A stretch of 33,489 nt of DNA, taken from Bacteroidota bacterium (GTDB taxonomy: Bacteria > Bacteroidota > Bacteroidia > UKL13-3). Positions 23,089-32,454 of this stretch are shown one piece after another. Position 1 is the first letter of the stretch. Each line of letters starts with the position of its first letter. The DNA is taken from NCBI GenBank assembly GCA_030680835.1, contig JAUXUD010000008.1, positions 1 to 33,489 on the forward strand, in the 5' to 3' direction. The notes beneath the pieces are model-generated. The model did not search any database. It had not been told where the DNA came from and saw only the letters and a program-made list of their open reading frames with translations. The translations under genes and the position numbers were made by a program.

Positions 23089-24108
23089 TTATTTTTTCAT
23101 TAAATCGGGCAACTCTTTAAACAACCTGCCAAAGTTGTACTCTTGTATTGAGGCAATGTTTTTTCTTTTGTTTACTACCGCAAAATACTTCTCTGGGTCT
23201 ATTTTTAACAAGTTGCCTTTTTCATCAAATTGCTGCCTGCTGCGTTCCCCAAGAGGTTTGTCATAAACTGTTAAATATTGGGTCTGACCCGATTGGTTAC
23301 TAAGTTCAATTTCACAAAAAGGAGTTCTTTTGTGCAGCGAATCTCTTTCATTCGGCAAAAAAACGAAGTCATCATAATAACCTTCAACATATAAATTTTT
23401 ATAGCCGCTGAGGTAAAATTTTACCATTTGAGTATCTGCCCGAACCAGGTTTCCCTCATTATTTTTCAATGAGCCGGTGCTTTTAAAAATATCCTGATTA
23501 TATACAAAAGATGCCCTGGGTTTGGATGGATAATGAACTTTCAGATTAACAATAGTATTGTGATCTTCATTAAAAACGAATTTGGTAATCCATTTGATTT
23601 CATTTAAAATAAACCGGGGAGTTAAATAACCCACAAAACCGGGAATATGGATTGAATACACATCTTCTGAACCTTCCAAAACCATAAAAGTTCCTGTTCT
23701 TTCAGGTGTTTCTCCGCCCACATAAATTGTTTTAATGCATTTTTCGCCCGCATAAATTTCTGTTTTTATACCGGTACTCGCCAACATGCCAATTGCGGTT
23801 GTTCGCATTGAAGCCTGAATGGGATGCTGAATTTGCATGTCGTGTAAAGTGCCTAACAGAAGTTTTATTTTTATTTCATCCACAATATCCTTGTTGTTTA
23901 CGCGCCAGGTATTATCGGATTGGCGTTCAAGCAAAATTTTAATGCCGTTTTTGTTGGCCATAAAAATTTTAGATACGGATGCAGTGTCTTTCACCGCAAA
24001 TTCATCTGCCATTTTGGGCGCAGTATTCCAGGGCTTTTTGCTGATAAGCCAATAACCTGCTGCAAGGATAATAACTGCAAAAAAAAGCAATAGGGTATTA
24101 CGGTTCAT
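23089..24108 (-). CDS. DUF4340 domain protein
   Basis: A 339-residue protein with one N-terminal transmembrane helix (about 5-21) and a periplasmic body. Repeating strand-rich segments (KIFMANKNGIKILLERQSDNTW; TIYVGGETPERTGTFMVLEGSEDVYSI) are typical of DUF4340, a family usually coded next to GldG-like ABC_transp_aux genes. It starts 12 nt after gldG, so it is co-transcribed. It probably forms part of, or helps, the transporter complex; the exact role is unknown. Confidence 0.85.
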   Translation of the reverse strand: MNRNTLLLFFAVIILAAGYWLISKKPWNTAPKMADEFAVKDTASVSKIFMANKNGIKILLERQSDNTWRVNNKDIVDEIKIKLLLGTLHDMQIQHPIQASMRTTAIGMLASTGIKTEIYAGEKCIKTIYVGGETPERTGTFMVLEGSEDVYSIHIPGFVGYLTPRFILNEIKWITKFVFNEDHNTIVNLKVHYPSKPRASFVYNQDIFKSTGSLKNNEGNLVRADTQMVKFYLSGYKNLYVEGYYDDFVFLPNERDSLHKRTPFCEIELSNQSGQTQYLTVYDKPLGERSRQQFDEKGNLLKIDPEKYFAVVNKRKNIASIQEYNFGRLFKELPDLMKK

Positions 24109-24120
24109 AAATTTATAGAA

Positions 24121-25821
24121 TTAAGCATACCGCCTTTTCCGGATGTAGGTATTGATAAAACCAAACAATAAAATAAGGAGGATGGGTGCCAGAATATTGA
24201 GCAGAATATAAAAATTGCGGTGTTTTTTAATAAGTCCCTTGTCAAGTAACCTCAGGGTAATTTCTTTGCCACGCACTTCAATAATACCGCTGTCGTCACA
24301 TAAATAATCAATACAGTTTAAAATGAGTTTTTTGTTGCCAAACTGTTCCCGGGTGTATCTGTCGTAGCCCAGTGGATATACTTCCCCGGTTGATTTGCTG
24401 AACTGATTCCGGATTATATCCCCATCGGAAATAACAATCATTTTGTTATTGTCAATATGATCCTTAAAGGGCAGATCGGGAGTTCGGCTAGCATCATAAC
24501 GATACTGAAAATTGGATATAAATTTACCTTCAAGCAAAACACCCAAAATAAAATTGCCGTTCCCTTTTTGCCTGAACATTTCGGGCTGCAAATCCAAACG
24601 GGCAGTATTTAAATCAACACGCACCGGCGATGAAAGCACGCGTGAATATGGAGAGCTTCGGAACAAAACAGACTTTCTGATATCAGGATTGTTTAACGTA
24701 TCGATACTGCTGGCAAACTGAAACCAAACCGGTTCAATGCCTTTTACAATCGGATGGTCGCTGGCTCCCGCAGCAACCGGATAAAAAGGCCAGGGCAATA
24801 GTTTTTGCTGAGGTACCCCGTTTTTCAATCCGCTTAAAAAAGGTGCGGCATTGCATTGTAAATCCTGAACCAAATTTGCGTTGATGCGAATCCCGTATTT
24901 GAACAGCATATCTTCAATATGTGTTGGGTAGCTGATACTCACAAAAATATTTTCCCTTCGCAGACTGTCCATTTCGGCCAGCTGCGATTCAACCAACCAC
25001 AATACTTTGCCGCCGTTCATAATAAACTGGTCGATTTTAAACTTGTCAAACTCCGGAATTTCTCTGCTGGGTTTGGCAATAATCATTCCTGTATATTTAT
25101 TTAAACCCTGCGGTATTTGTAAATTTAACGGCAAATTATCAACCTCATAAAACTCTTCGAGCATTTTCTTTGCTTCAATTATATCCCATCCCCCCAATTC
25201 ACCATGATCTTCTATGATGGCAATTTTTTTGCTCTTTATCCGGGTTGCTTTTCTCAGGGTATTCGCAATTTCATATTCCAATAATTCGATGGAACTGTTA
25301 ATTACTTCTTCCGGATTTTCACCGAACTGATTTTTTAAAAAATTAATGGGAAACTCACCCCCTTTATAGTAAACAATTGCTCCGGGGACAATAATTTTTT
25401 GTGCAAACTCATCTTCTTTTTTTATCTGAACATTGGTTGGCTGCAAGCCTTTGCTGCTCAGTTCAACAATAATATCATTGTCTTTTTTTGCATTGCCATC
25501 GGCAAAGGGGTCAATAAATTCATACTGAATATTATTGTTGCTGTATACACTAAACTCATCCAGCATTTCTTTGGCAGAGCGACTCAGGCGTTTAAATCCT
25601 GCCGGGAAATCGCCTTCCAGGTATACTTTGATATACATGGGCTGATATACTTTTGATGCAAGTTTTTTACTCGCATCAGAAAGCGAGAATCTTTTTTCTT
25701 TGGTTAAATCGAGCCGGAAGAAAAAATTACTGAGCAACAAATTTGCCAGCACCACCAATGCAATAACCAGCAACAGTTGCGTAATACTTTGATACTTGAT
25801 ACTTTTTTTATTCAGAGCCAT
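24121..25821 (-). CDS. gldG: Gliding-motility ABC transporter auxiliary protein GldG
   Basis: A 566-residue protein with transmembrane helices near both ends (about 13-33 and 538-560) and a large periplasmic region of the ABC_transp_aux type (IKVYLEGDFPAGFKRL, YEFIDPFAD, GELGGWDII, GGKVLWLVES). In Flavobacterium johnsoniae GldG works with GldA and GldF as an ABC transporter needed for gliding; the substrate is unknown and some gliders lack it. It lies 99 nt downstream of gldF, and the gap is filled by a pyrimidine/purine tandem repeat, unusual inside an operon. Confidence 0.92.
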   Translation of the reverse strand: MALNKKSIKYQSITQLLLVIALVVLANLLLSNFFFRLDLTKEKRFSLSDASKKLASKVYQPMYIKVYLEGDFPAGFKRLSRSAKEMLDEFSVYSNNNIQYEFIDPFADGNAKKDNDIIVELSSKGLQPTNVQIKKEDEFAQKIIVPGAIVYYKGGEFPINFLKNQFGENPEEVINSSIELLEYEIANTLRKATRIKSKKIAIIEDHGELGGWDIIEAKKMLEEFYEVDNLPLNLQIPQGLNKYTGMIIAKPSREIPEFDKFKIDQFIMNGGKVLWLVESQLAEMDSLRRENIFVSISYPTHIEDMLFKYGIRINANLVQDLQCNAAPFLSGLKNGVPQQKLLPWPFYPVAAGASDHPIVKGIEPVWFQFASSIDTLNNPDIRKSVLFRSSPYSRVLSSPVRVDLNTARLDLQPEMFRQKGNGNFILGVLLEGKFISNFQYRYDASRTPDLPFKDHIDNNKMIVISDGDIIRNQFSKSTGEVYPLGYDRYTREQFGNKKLILNCIDYLCDDSGIIEVRGKEITLRLLDKGLIKKHRNFYILLNILAPILLILLFGFINTYIRKRRYA

Positions 25822-25860
25822 TCAATACTATAATTTATTCGTTACCACATAAATCCCAAA

Positions 25861-25919
25861 TCCTACTCTCTTATTTTCCTATCTTCCTACCCTCCTACAT
25901 TCCTACCCTCAATTCCACC
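25861..25919. repeat. Polypyrimidine tandem repeat between gldF and gldG
   Basis: Degenerate CTTCCTACCCTC-like units on the plus strand (purine-rich on the coding strand) begin 2 nt from the gldF stop. It is the same repeat class as at 139-231 and 10714-10803. Confidence 0.65.
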
Positions 25920-25920
25920 T

Positions 25921-26649
25921 TCACCATTTCCTGCTTCCAAACACGGTTTTGCTGGCATAAATAAATACCACATCAAAACCAATAAAATAAAGCAGGTCTC
26001 TCGAATCAATAACACCTCTGCTGATTGACTGGTAATGTGCATTGATCCCCAAACCCGATACCACTGCATCAAAACTTCCCAGTAATTTAAAGTCGGATAT
26101 TAAATCAAACAGACTATAAAACAGGAAACACAAAACCATGGAGGCAATAAAGGAAACTATCTGGTTATCGCTGATGGCAGAAGCAAATATGCCCACTGCC
26201 ACAAAGCAACTGCTTAAAAAAAACAAACCAATATACGAGCCCCAGATGGCACCACTGTCGAGGTTGCCCTTAGGTGAACCCAACTGGTAAATGGTATAAT
26301 AATAAATCAGCGTTGGGATCAGGGTAAATAAAACCAGGGTAACGCCTGCAAAATATTTGCCCAAAATAATCTGCAAATCGGTAATGGGTTTGGTGGTAAT
26401 AATTTCGATAGTGCCATTCTTTTTTTCTTCACTAAAACTACGCATGGTAATGGCTGATATTAAGAAGATAAACAGCCAGGGAGCCATGCTAAACAAGGTA
26501 TCCAGGTTTGCATACCCATAATCAAACACATTATAATCGGGCAATACCCAGGTAAACAATCCTGTAGCCAGCAAGAAAACAATCATCACAATATAGGCAA
26601 TGAGTGAACTTAAAAAACTTCTGATTTCTTTTATATAAATAGTCAGCAT
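25921..26649 (-). CDS. gldF: Gliding-motility ABC transporter permease GldF
   Basis: A 242-residue inner-membrane permease of the ABC-2 type with six hydrophobic segments (about 12-35, 55-75, 95-120, 135-160, 165-185, 215-235). SFSEEKKNGTIEIITTKPI near 72-90 is the cytoplasmic coupling region common to this class. It begins 3 nt after gldA ends, so the two are translationally close. Together with GldA it forms the transport core, with GldG as the periplasmic part. Confidence 0.92.
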   Translation of the reverse strand: MLTIYIKEIRSFLSSLIAYIVMIVFLLATGLFTWVLPDYNVFDYGYANLDTLFSMAPWLFIFLISAITMRSFSEEKKNGTIEIITTKPITDLQIILGKYFAGVTLVLFTLIPTLIYYYTIYQLGSPKGNLDSGAIWGSYIGLFFLSSCFVAVGIFASAISDNQIVSFIASMVLCFLFYSLFDLISDFKLLGSFDAVVSGLGINAHYQSISRGVIDSRDLLYFIGFDVVFIYASKTVFGSRKW

Positions 26650-26652
26650 GGC

Positions 26653-27555
26653 TTATTGTGTTAAGGATTGAAAAACTTCTTCCAGCGAACTTTCCTCCAA
26701 CTGCATGGATAAGATAATCCAATGGTTTTTTTGAGCCAGAACAGCCAGGTTTTCACGAATATCTGAGCCGGCACTTATTTTATAAATGTTCTGGTTTGCT
26801 TCAGCTTTTATCAAATCTTTTATTTGTTTCAGTTCATTCAAATCAACCTTATTTTTGAACTCAACCGTTAACAGATATTGCTTGTTTAATCTTTTTTGCA
26901 AATTCCCGATTTCATCATCGGCTACAATTTTTCCTTTATTGATAATTATAACCCGGCTGCACATGGCTTCTACTTCCTGCATAATATGGGTGGAGAAAAT
27001 TACGGTTTTATTTTTACCCATTTCCCTGATGAGATTCCTGATTTCAACTACCTGGTTTGGGTCAAGACCCGAGGTAGGTTCATCCAGAATTAAAACCTCC
27101 GGGTTATGCAACATGGCTGCTGCCAATCCAACACGTTGCTTAAAGCCTTTGGATAACTGTCCGATTTGTTTTTTGCGTTCAACGCTTAAACCGGTTCTTT
27201 CTATCATCCGCTCTACAGATTCTTCTGCAACTTTAGCCGACAAACCATTCATACGGCCTGCAAAAAGTAAATACTCTTTCACATACATATCGGTATATAA
27301 AGGGTTGAGCTCCGGTAAATAACCAATTTTACGGCGTACTTCCATGCTTTGGGTAGCCACATCGAAGCCGCAAACCGAAGCCGTACCGCTGGTTTGTGGC
27401 AAAAACCCGGTCAAAATTTTCATGGTAGTGGATTTTCCGGCTCCGTTTGGACCTAAAAACCCCAGAATCTCACCGGGTTTTACTTCAAAGCTTATTTGGT
27501 TCAAAGCCTTTTGTTTACCGTATATTTTAGTTAAATCATAAACCTTTACCGACAT
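26653..27555 (-). CDS. gldA: Gliding-motility ABC transporter ATPase GldA
   Basis: A 300-residue ABC ATPase: Walker A GPNGAGKST (35-43), Q-loop region GYLPELNPLY (78-87), signature LSKGFKQR (134-141), Walker B VLILDEP (154-160) and switch His in FSTHIMQEVE (about 189-198). The C-terminal 75 residues form a DUF4162-like regulatory tail. It heads the minus-strand cluster gldA-gldF-gldG-DUF4340-CNNM. The generic ATPase identity is certain; the Gld name rests on the gldF and gldG neighbours. Confidence 0.93.
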   Translation of the reverse strand: MSVKVYDLTKIYGKQKALNQISFEVKPGEILGFLGPNGAGKSTTMKILTGFLPQTSGTASVCGFDVATQSMEVRRKIGYLPELNPLYTDMYVKEYLLFAGRMNGLSAKVAEESVERMIERTGLSVERKKQIGQLSKGFKQRVGLAAAMLHNPEVLILDEPTSGLDPNQVVEIRNLIREMGKNKTVIFSTHIMQEVEAMCSRVIIINKGKIVADDEIGNLQKRLNKQYLLTVEFKNKVDLNELKQIKDLIKAEANQNIYKISAGSDIRENLAVLAQKNHWIILSMQLEESSLEEVFQSLTQ

Positions 27556-27614
27556 ATATTTTATTATGCTTTATTCAAATCTGCTTCACCCAATGATTGG
27601 TAAAGCATAGTCAG

Positions 27615-27622
27615 CAAACATA
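27615..27622 (-). promoter_or_regulatory. Putative -7 element of the gld operon
   Basis: Minus strand TATGTTTG fits TAnnTTTG, 59 nt before the gldA ATG. The nearest plausible TTG is 25 nt further upstream, slightly far. Confidence 0.4.
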
Positions 27623-27683
27623 CGCAAAAGGTAACACTGAGGGAAACCAAAATAGAAAATTGCTTTGAACCCAAAACAAATAC

Positions 27684-28376
27684 TTATCTGTAAAAGCCAA
27701 AAATCAGGATAAGCTCAAAATAATCAGGCTGTTTAAATCGATAATTTAAACTATTTCGGGCGTTTAGACCAATATCCCAATCGTCCTGATAGATTGTGAC
27801 ATGGTATGCAGCTTTTAAACCGATCATGTATTTGAATGCATAGGGTTTGGTGGCTTTTTTATTTGGGAAGTAATGGGTTAACTGCATACCGATTGGAATA
27901 TCAAAAAACACTTTATCGGCATTTATTGAATTAAAAGTACCAAACCTGATGGGTTTATAGATGGAGTCAATTTGAATATTACATATAGTTGCACCTATTC
28001 CTGAATACAATGAAGCATGATCCCGGTCTTTGTTAATAAATTTAATATGATATAAGTACTGGAGTGATTGATTATTTAGTTTGAATTTTTTTGAATCTGC
28101 TTGATCACTTTGACTTGAAAAGTTAGCATACATTTCAAATTTTGTTTTTGCCATGGTTATTGACAATCCAAATGCAAAATTTATATCATAAGAATTAAAA
28201 TTTGCGGGAAAATTATAATCCCGTAAAAAGCGGTTAACATCTGTATATTTATTATTATCAACACCCACTCCATAATAGATTTCTGATCCTCTTTGTTTTT
28301 TTTGTGGATTGCCTGATTCCTGTGCCAAAACCGGGCAGGTAATAACCAGTATTAAAAGAAGAAAATTATTTTTCAT
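27684..28376 (-). CDS. Putative outer-membrane or periplasmic beta-rich protein
   Basis: A 230-residue exported protein with a signal peptide at 1-19 (ends PVLAQ). Alternating aromatic/polar strands (YDINFAFGLSITMAKTKFEM, SLQYLYHIKFI, HASLYSGIGATICNI) and a C-terminus ending in an aromatic strand (ELILIFGFYR) suggest a small beta-barrel. I recognise no named family. It is transcribed alone, with the mdh terminator upstream and gldA beyond. Confidence 0.65.
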   Translation of the reverse strand: MKNNFLLLILVITCPVLAQESGNPQKKQRGSEIYYGVGVDNNKYTDVNRFLRDYNFPANFNSYDINFAFGLSITMAKTKFEMYANFSSQSDQADSKKFKLNNQSLQYLYHIKFINKDRDHASLYSGIGATICNIQIDSIYKPIRFGTFNSINADKVFFDIPIGMQLTHYFPNKKATKPYAFKYMIGLKAAYHVTIYQDDWDIGLNARNSLNYRFKQPDYFELILIFGFYR

Positions 28377-28475
28377 AATCAGGTTGCATAGTAGCGTTCA
28401 ACGAAGTTATAAATAATTTTTTATTTCAAACGCACCAGATTTTTTGTAAAAACTTTCTGAGTTCACTTTTTGCAA

Positions 28476-28518
28476 TTAAAAAGCCCCTTCAAGCGCCATT
28501 AACGTTTAAAGAGGCTTT
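28476..28518 (-). terminator. Rho-independent terminator downstream of mdh
   Basis: Ten-bp stem AAAGCCTCTT / AAGGGGCTTT on the minus strand with one wobble and a 19-nt loop, running into TTTTT. It ends transcripts coming from mdh. Confidence 0.65.
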
Positions 28519-28598
28519 ATAAATTTAACCCTGATTATTAAAGTTCAGTCAGTATTTTTGTATTACCACAGTTTGACAAATTTATTTAAATACTATTT

Positions 28599-28656
28599 GT
28601 TTCTTTGTTTCTTTGTAGCCTCAAAAATCCCAGTTGCTACAAAGAAACAAAGAAAC
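28599..28656. repeat. 21-bp perfect inverted repeat of GTTTCTTT units
   Basis: Arms 28599-28619 and 28636-28656 pair perfectly round a 16-nt loop. Each arm is a direct repeat of GTTTCTTT. A half copy (TTTGTTTCTTTGT, 7538-7550) lies at the same relative place after dusB. Confidence 0.7.
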
Positions 28657-28671
28657 TAAGGGGAACTTTTT

Positions 28672-29613
28672 TTACAACACGTTAATTTCCTTCAGCACGC
28701 TATTCATGCTTCTTACGGCATCAGCGCTTTTGTTAAATGTCTCCTGTTCTTCGGCAGTTAAATGATAATCAACAATAGCTTCCCAACCGTTTTTGCCGAT
28801 TACAACCGGAACCCCAATACATATATCGTTTTGCCCATATTCGCCTTCCAAAGAAACACAGCAAGGCATGATGCGTTTTTGATCGCGAACAATACTTTCA
28901 ACCAGTAAAGCTGCAGCAGCACCCGGAGCATACCAGGCCGAAGTTCCTAATAATTTGGTTAAAGTTGCACCACCCACCATGGTGGCATCACTTATTTCTT
29001 TTAATTGTTCTGCGTTCAATATACTTGTTACAGGTATGCCATTTAATGCGGCCAAACGGGTTAATGGAATCATGGTGGTATCGCCATGTCCGCCAATTAC
29101 ACAGGCATGAATATCTGCGGTTGGGGCTTTAAGAGCCAGACCTAAATTTCCTTTAAAACGGGCACTGTCTAAAATCCCACCCATACCAATGATCCGGTTT
29201 TTAGGTAAGCCGGTTGCTTTCAAAGCCAGGTAAGTCATAGTATCCATTGGATTTGAAACCACCACAATAACGGCATTTGGCGAATGTTTTAATACATTTT
29301 CTGAAACGGTTTTCACAATATTCGCATTGGTGCCTATCAATTCTTCGCGGGTCATACCGGGTTTACGCGGAATGCCCGAAGTAATCACAACCACATCAGA
29401 ACCTGCAGTTTTGCTATAGTCGTTGGTGGTACCGCTAATGCGGGTTTTGATTCCTAAAAGAGAGGTAGTCTGGTAAATATCCAGGGCTTTACCTTCGGCA
29501 AATCCTTCTTTTACGTCTAATAACACTACTTCATCAGCCAACTGGCGGAATGAAATTACATCGGCAGTGGTGGCACCCACAGCGCCCGCACCGATTACAG
29601 AAACTTTAGTCAT
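28672..29613 (-). CDS. mdh: Malate dehydrogenase (LDH-like family)
   Basis: Oxidises malate to oxaloacetate with NAD in the TCA cycle. It has 313 residues, the type of the LDH-like tetrameric MDHs. Key sites: GAGAVG (8-13) and Asp33 for NAD; Arg83 and Arg89 in GIPRKPGMTR, where Arg at 83 marks malate rather than lactate specificity; Asp149 and Arg152 (DSAR); catalytic His176 (GGHGDTT). A monocistronic gene with a hairpin and a rho-independent terminator downstream. Confidence 0.97.
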   Translation of the reverse strand: MTKVSVIGAGAVGATTADVISFRQLADEVVLLDVKEGFAEGKALDIYQTTSLLGIKTRISGTTNDYSKTAGSDVVVITSGIPRKPGMTREELIGTNANIVKTVSENVLKHSPNAVIVVVSNPMDTMTYLALKATGLPKNRIIGMGGILDSARFKGNLGLALKAPTADIHACVIGGHGDTTMIPLTRLAALNGIPVTSILNAEQLKEISDATMVGGATLTKLLGTSAWYAPGAAAALLVESIVRDQKRIMPCCVSLEGEYGQNDICIGVPVVIGKNGWEAIVDYHLTAEEQETFNKSADAVRSMNSVLKEINVL

Positions 29614-29847
29614 TTTATGATAGAATTAAATGGTTTACAAAAAAAGTGCTGCGAAAATAGAAAGAGTTATGACAATATGAAATGATTTTCCGCAGGAATT
29701 GGCAAAGAGCATGGGGCATTCAACCTTCGCTAAAGCTATTGTGGATAAAAGGAATGGAGAAATGAAGCAATGTGGCGGGGGAAATATGTATCATAAACTT
29801 AAATTTATCATAATTTTAGAACTGAACATATTATTCAATCTTTAGGT

Positions 29848-29880
29848 TTGGATAGATTATAAACAAGTTAATTACATTTG
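29848..29880 (+). promoter_or_regulatory. Promoter that sets the start of the second T9SS gene
   Basis: TTG at 29848-29850, a 22-nt spacer and TACATTTG at 29873-29880. Transcription should begin about 29886, which is after the ATG at 29882, so translation must start at 29903. Confidence 0.6.
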
Positions 29881-29902
29881 AATGCAGTTTAAACCTAAAC
29901 TT

Positions 29903-32383
29903 ATGGAAAGTTCGAGACTTGTAAAGCGATATACGCTTTTAATTTTTCCTTTCATTTGTTTTCTTACAAATCTTCAAGCGCAGGTTTTGAAGAATTATTA
30001 CCCCGGGATGGTTTATGAAAAAGATACTACAGAATTCACCATGGAGTTTTCTTCAGCCAAACTCAGTCTATACCAAAAGTTGGAATTGATTCTAATTTCT
30101 AATACGGGTAATTTCTCACAAAGTGTATTTTGTAAGATTGTCAATGATTCAACGCTGAAGGCCTTTTTACCAACTCCCGATACCCAAAAAATAGGAAGTT
30201 CCTTTAAGCTCTCTTTGAATGTGATTGATGAGCATGATGATTTCAGGTATTTGATGTACAACCAACCTATAAATATTATAAGAAGGAATTTTAATAATCA
30301 GGTTCATATCTCCCTTGATAGCCAATATCGTTTCAATAACAATGCTCCGGATTGGGTGAAAATTGGTGTTCGTGGTTTCAATACGCATTTTTTAAATCCT
30401 GAAACTCAATTTGCATACCATAGAAATTACTTTTCTTCAGCATCGGTTCGGCAAATAGATTCATTCAATATTATAAATGATACCTTTGCCTATGTATATT
30501 TACCTTCACCCCGGAATCATGGGTATGTTACCTACGCAATAAAATTTCGAAATTATCAGGATGGCATTTTACCCTATTCAAATGGCAGCGTGATTTTTTG
30601 TAATGAGATTAATCCATTTTACGATGCCTTTGTTTACCTTCAGGAACCACTTACTAAAAATGATACCAATATCTTGCTTACGGTAAGGCTTAGGGATACA
30701 GATAGTTTTAATCTGGATTCAATAAATAGAAATTTGAAGCCGGTAATAAAACTAACGTATCATAATCAGAAGAATGTGATTGCGCAATTTTCATTGGATA
30801 CCATGACCTTTGATACATTTATTCTCCTGGGTAAATCATCCCAGCGTTCGCTTTCTTTTCTGTTTAAAATTTCTCTGCCACAAGACCTGGTCCCGGATTT
30901 TGGCGATGTGTTGTTTCAACATCCGCAATTGGAGGATCTATGGTTTCCTGATTTACTTGCTTTCAATAATATATCACCTGAAATAAAATTTCCTGTCGCT
31001 AATTTTCCGGGGAAGAAATTCTCACTGGAATTTTCCGATAAAGGCCATGTATTGGATTCGGGACAATTTTCAATTAGTTTCCAACAGTCTGGCCAAACGG
31101 TTACAAATATTTCAACCGACTCTATCAGATATTTTCAAGACCATTCATTTATTTTATACGGCCGAAGTGATTCAAACGCATTGGGAGCTTATGATATCAG
31201 AATATTGAAAAATTCAGGATATTCATATATGCTCACGCGATGTTTGATTGTAAATCCACAATTTCCCTTCTTATTAAAAATATACTCGGGTAATAAATTT
31301 CTTCCAGAGAAAATAGATTCCTCTCTTGACATTAGGTCAGAATATTTGCCCGGTTTTTTCCCCTTTGGGTTGAACCAATTTCAGATATTGAGAAATCAGC
31401 AGGTAGTAGGTGGTATTCAACTAATTTTACCTCCGGCAAATAGCCCCTTATTTGCAGGAATTAAAATAGATTCAGGAGTAAGTTCAGGTTGGTATGATTT
31501 GAAATTTTTTGACACAACAGATTCCAGGTATTATATCCAGAAGGATTTTATTTATGTTTATAGTACATCCAGAGCTGTAAAAATTTCGCCGGAAAAATAT
31601 GCAGTATATGGAGTGGGTAACAAGGAATTTACAGTTTGGTTCAAGAACACGCATTTTATAAAAGCCCGGGATATAAGAATAACTGGTTATTCCGATATTC
31701 AGGTGCTCAACGACACGCTCCTGAAGATGAATGGCAGGGGGGCAGATCCTGTTATTTTTAATGAGGTAGATTCATTTGTGGCCTGTACCTTTACCCGTAT
31801 TCCACAAGAATTTCCCTTATTAACGCATGTGAGTCCAAATTGGGTTGCGCCTGCAACAAAGGTAACTTTTACAATAAAAGCAGATGTAAGCACCTGGAGC
31901 CTTTTCCCTAATGATGTGGATGTTTCCTTCAGGCGGGATCTATTGTATGTACCCGATATTTTTGTAACCGGCAATACCGTCCTGAACGATACTACGATTG
32001 TGGTTGAGGCAATAGTAAGCGACACGGTTAAAAGTGGATATTATCAGTTGCTTGTTTTTCAACGTGACGTATATGCTTCAATGCTGCTTGATAGTGCTGT
32101 AAGGGCCGTTCCGGTAGGTTTGGATGCTATTTCAATACAAAAGAAAAACCAAATAGAAGTTTATCCTGTTCCCTCCAACGGAGTCCTTCAAATTAAATTC
32201 AATGAGAGTAATTGCAGGCGTTTGCAAATTTTAAGCGTTTTAGGTGAATTGGTGAGGGAAATACCCATCAGGGAGCCAGGACTGCTACTTAATCTGGATG
32301 ATTTGCTGCCATGCAACGGGATTTATTTGCTTCATTTTGAGGGTGAACAATCTCAATTTCATAAGATCATCTACCAGAAATAA
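29903..32383 (+). CDS. Large T9SS cargo protein of unknown function
   Basis: An 826-residue secreted protein if it starts at 29903 (MESSRLVKRY...); an in-frame ATG at 29882 would add 7 residues but overlaps the promoter. Signal peptide at about 1-27 (ends NLQAQ). The long middle is strand-rich, without Cys clusters or recognised catalytic motifs, and looks like repeated Ig-like or IPT/TIG-like beta domains (LTHVSPNWVAPATKVTFTIK near 640-660 fits a TIG start). The C-terminus (about 750-826) is a type A sorting domain (VYPVPSNG, LQILSVLGELV, GIYLLHF). Likely surface-exposed; adhesion is a guess. Confidence 0.8.
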   Translation: MESSRLVKRYTLLIFPFICFLTNLQAQVLKNYYPGMVYEKDTTEFTMEFSSAKLSLYQKLELILISNTGNFSQSVFCKIVNDSTLKAFLPTPDTQKIGSSFKLSLNVIDEHDDFRYLMYNQPINIIRRNFNNQVHISLDSQYRFNNNAPDWVKIGVRGFNTHFLNPETQFAYHRNYFSSASVRQIDSFNIINDTFAYVYLPSPRNHGYVTYAIKFRNYQDGILPYSNGSVIFCNEINPFYDAFVYLQEPLTKNDTNILLTVRLRDTDSFNLDSINRNLKPVIKLTYHNQKNVIAQFSLDTMTFDTFILLGKSSQRSLSFLFKISLPQDLVPDFGDVLFQHPQLEDLWFPDLLAFNNISPEIKFPVANFPGKKFSLEFSDKGHVLDSGQFSISFQQSGQTVTNISTDSIRYFQDHSFILYGRSDSNALGAYDIRILKNSGYSYMLTRCLIVNPQFPFLLKIYSGNKFLPEKIDSSLDIRSEYLPGFFPFGLNQFQILRNQQVVGGIQLILPPANSPLFAGIKIDSGVSSGWYDLKFFDTTDSRYYIQKDFIYVYSTSRAVKISPEKYAVYGVGNKEFTVWFKNTHFIKARDIRITGYSDIQVLNDTLLKMNGRGADPVIFNEVDSFVACTFTRIPQEFPLLTHVSPNWVAPATKVTFTIKADVSTWSLFPNDVDVSFRRDLLYVPDIFVTGNTVLNDTTIVVEAIVSDTVKSGYYQLLVFQRDVYASMLLDSAVRAVPVGLDAISIQKKNQIEVYPVPSNGVLQIKFNESNCRRLQILSVLGELVREIPIREPGLLLNLDDLLPCNGIYLLHFEGEQSQFHKIIYQK

Positions 32384-32402
32384 AAAAACCGGCATAACTC
32401 TT

Positions 32403-32432
32403 TTGGTTTGTACCCGAACCTGAATACATTTG
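32403..32432 (+). promoter_or_regulatory. Promoter of the CoA-transferase B gene
   Basis: TTG at 32403-32405, a 19-nt spacer and TACATTTG at 32425-32432, 22 nt before the ATG. The spacing fits the consensus. Confidence 0.65.
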
Positions 32433-32454
32433 CCTTGGTTCAAACCTATACATT

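Noticed and set aside
29882-29902. ATG at 29882 as start of the second T9SS gene
   Set aside because: A well-formed promoter ends at 29880, so transcripts would begin after this codon.
32384-32412. AAACC...GGTTT hairpin after the second T9SS gene as a terminator
   Set aside because: The stem is only 5 bp with a long loop and overlaps the TTG box of the next promoter; not convincing.
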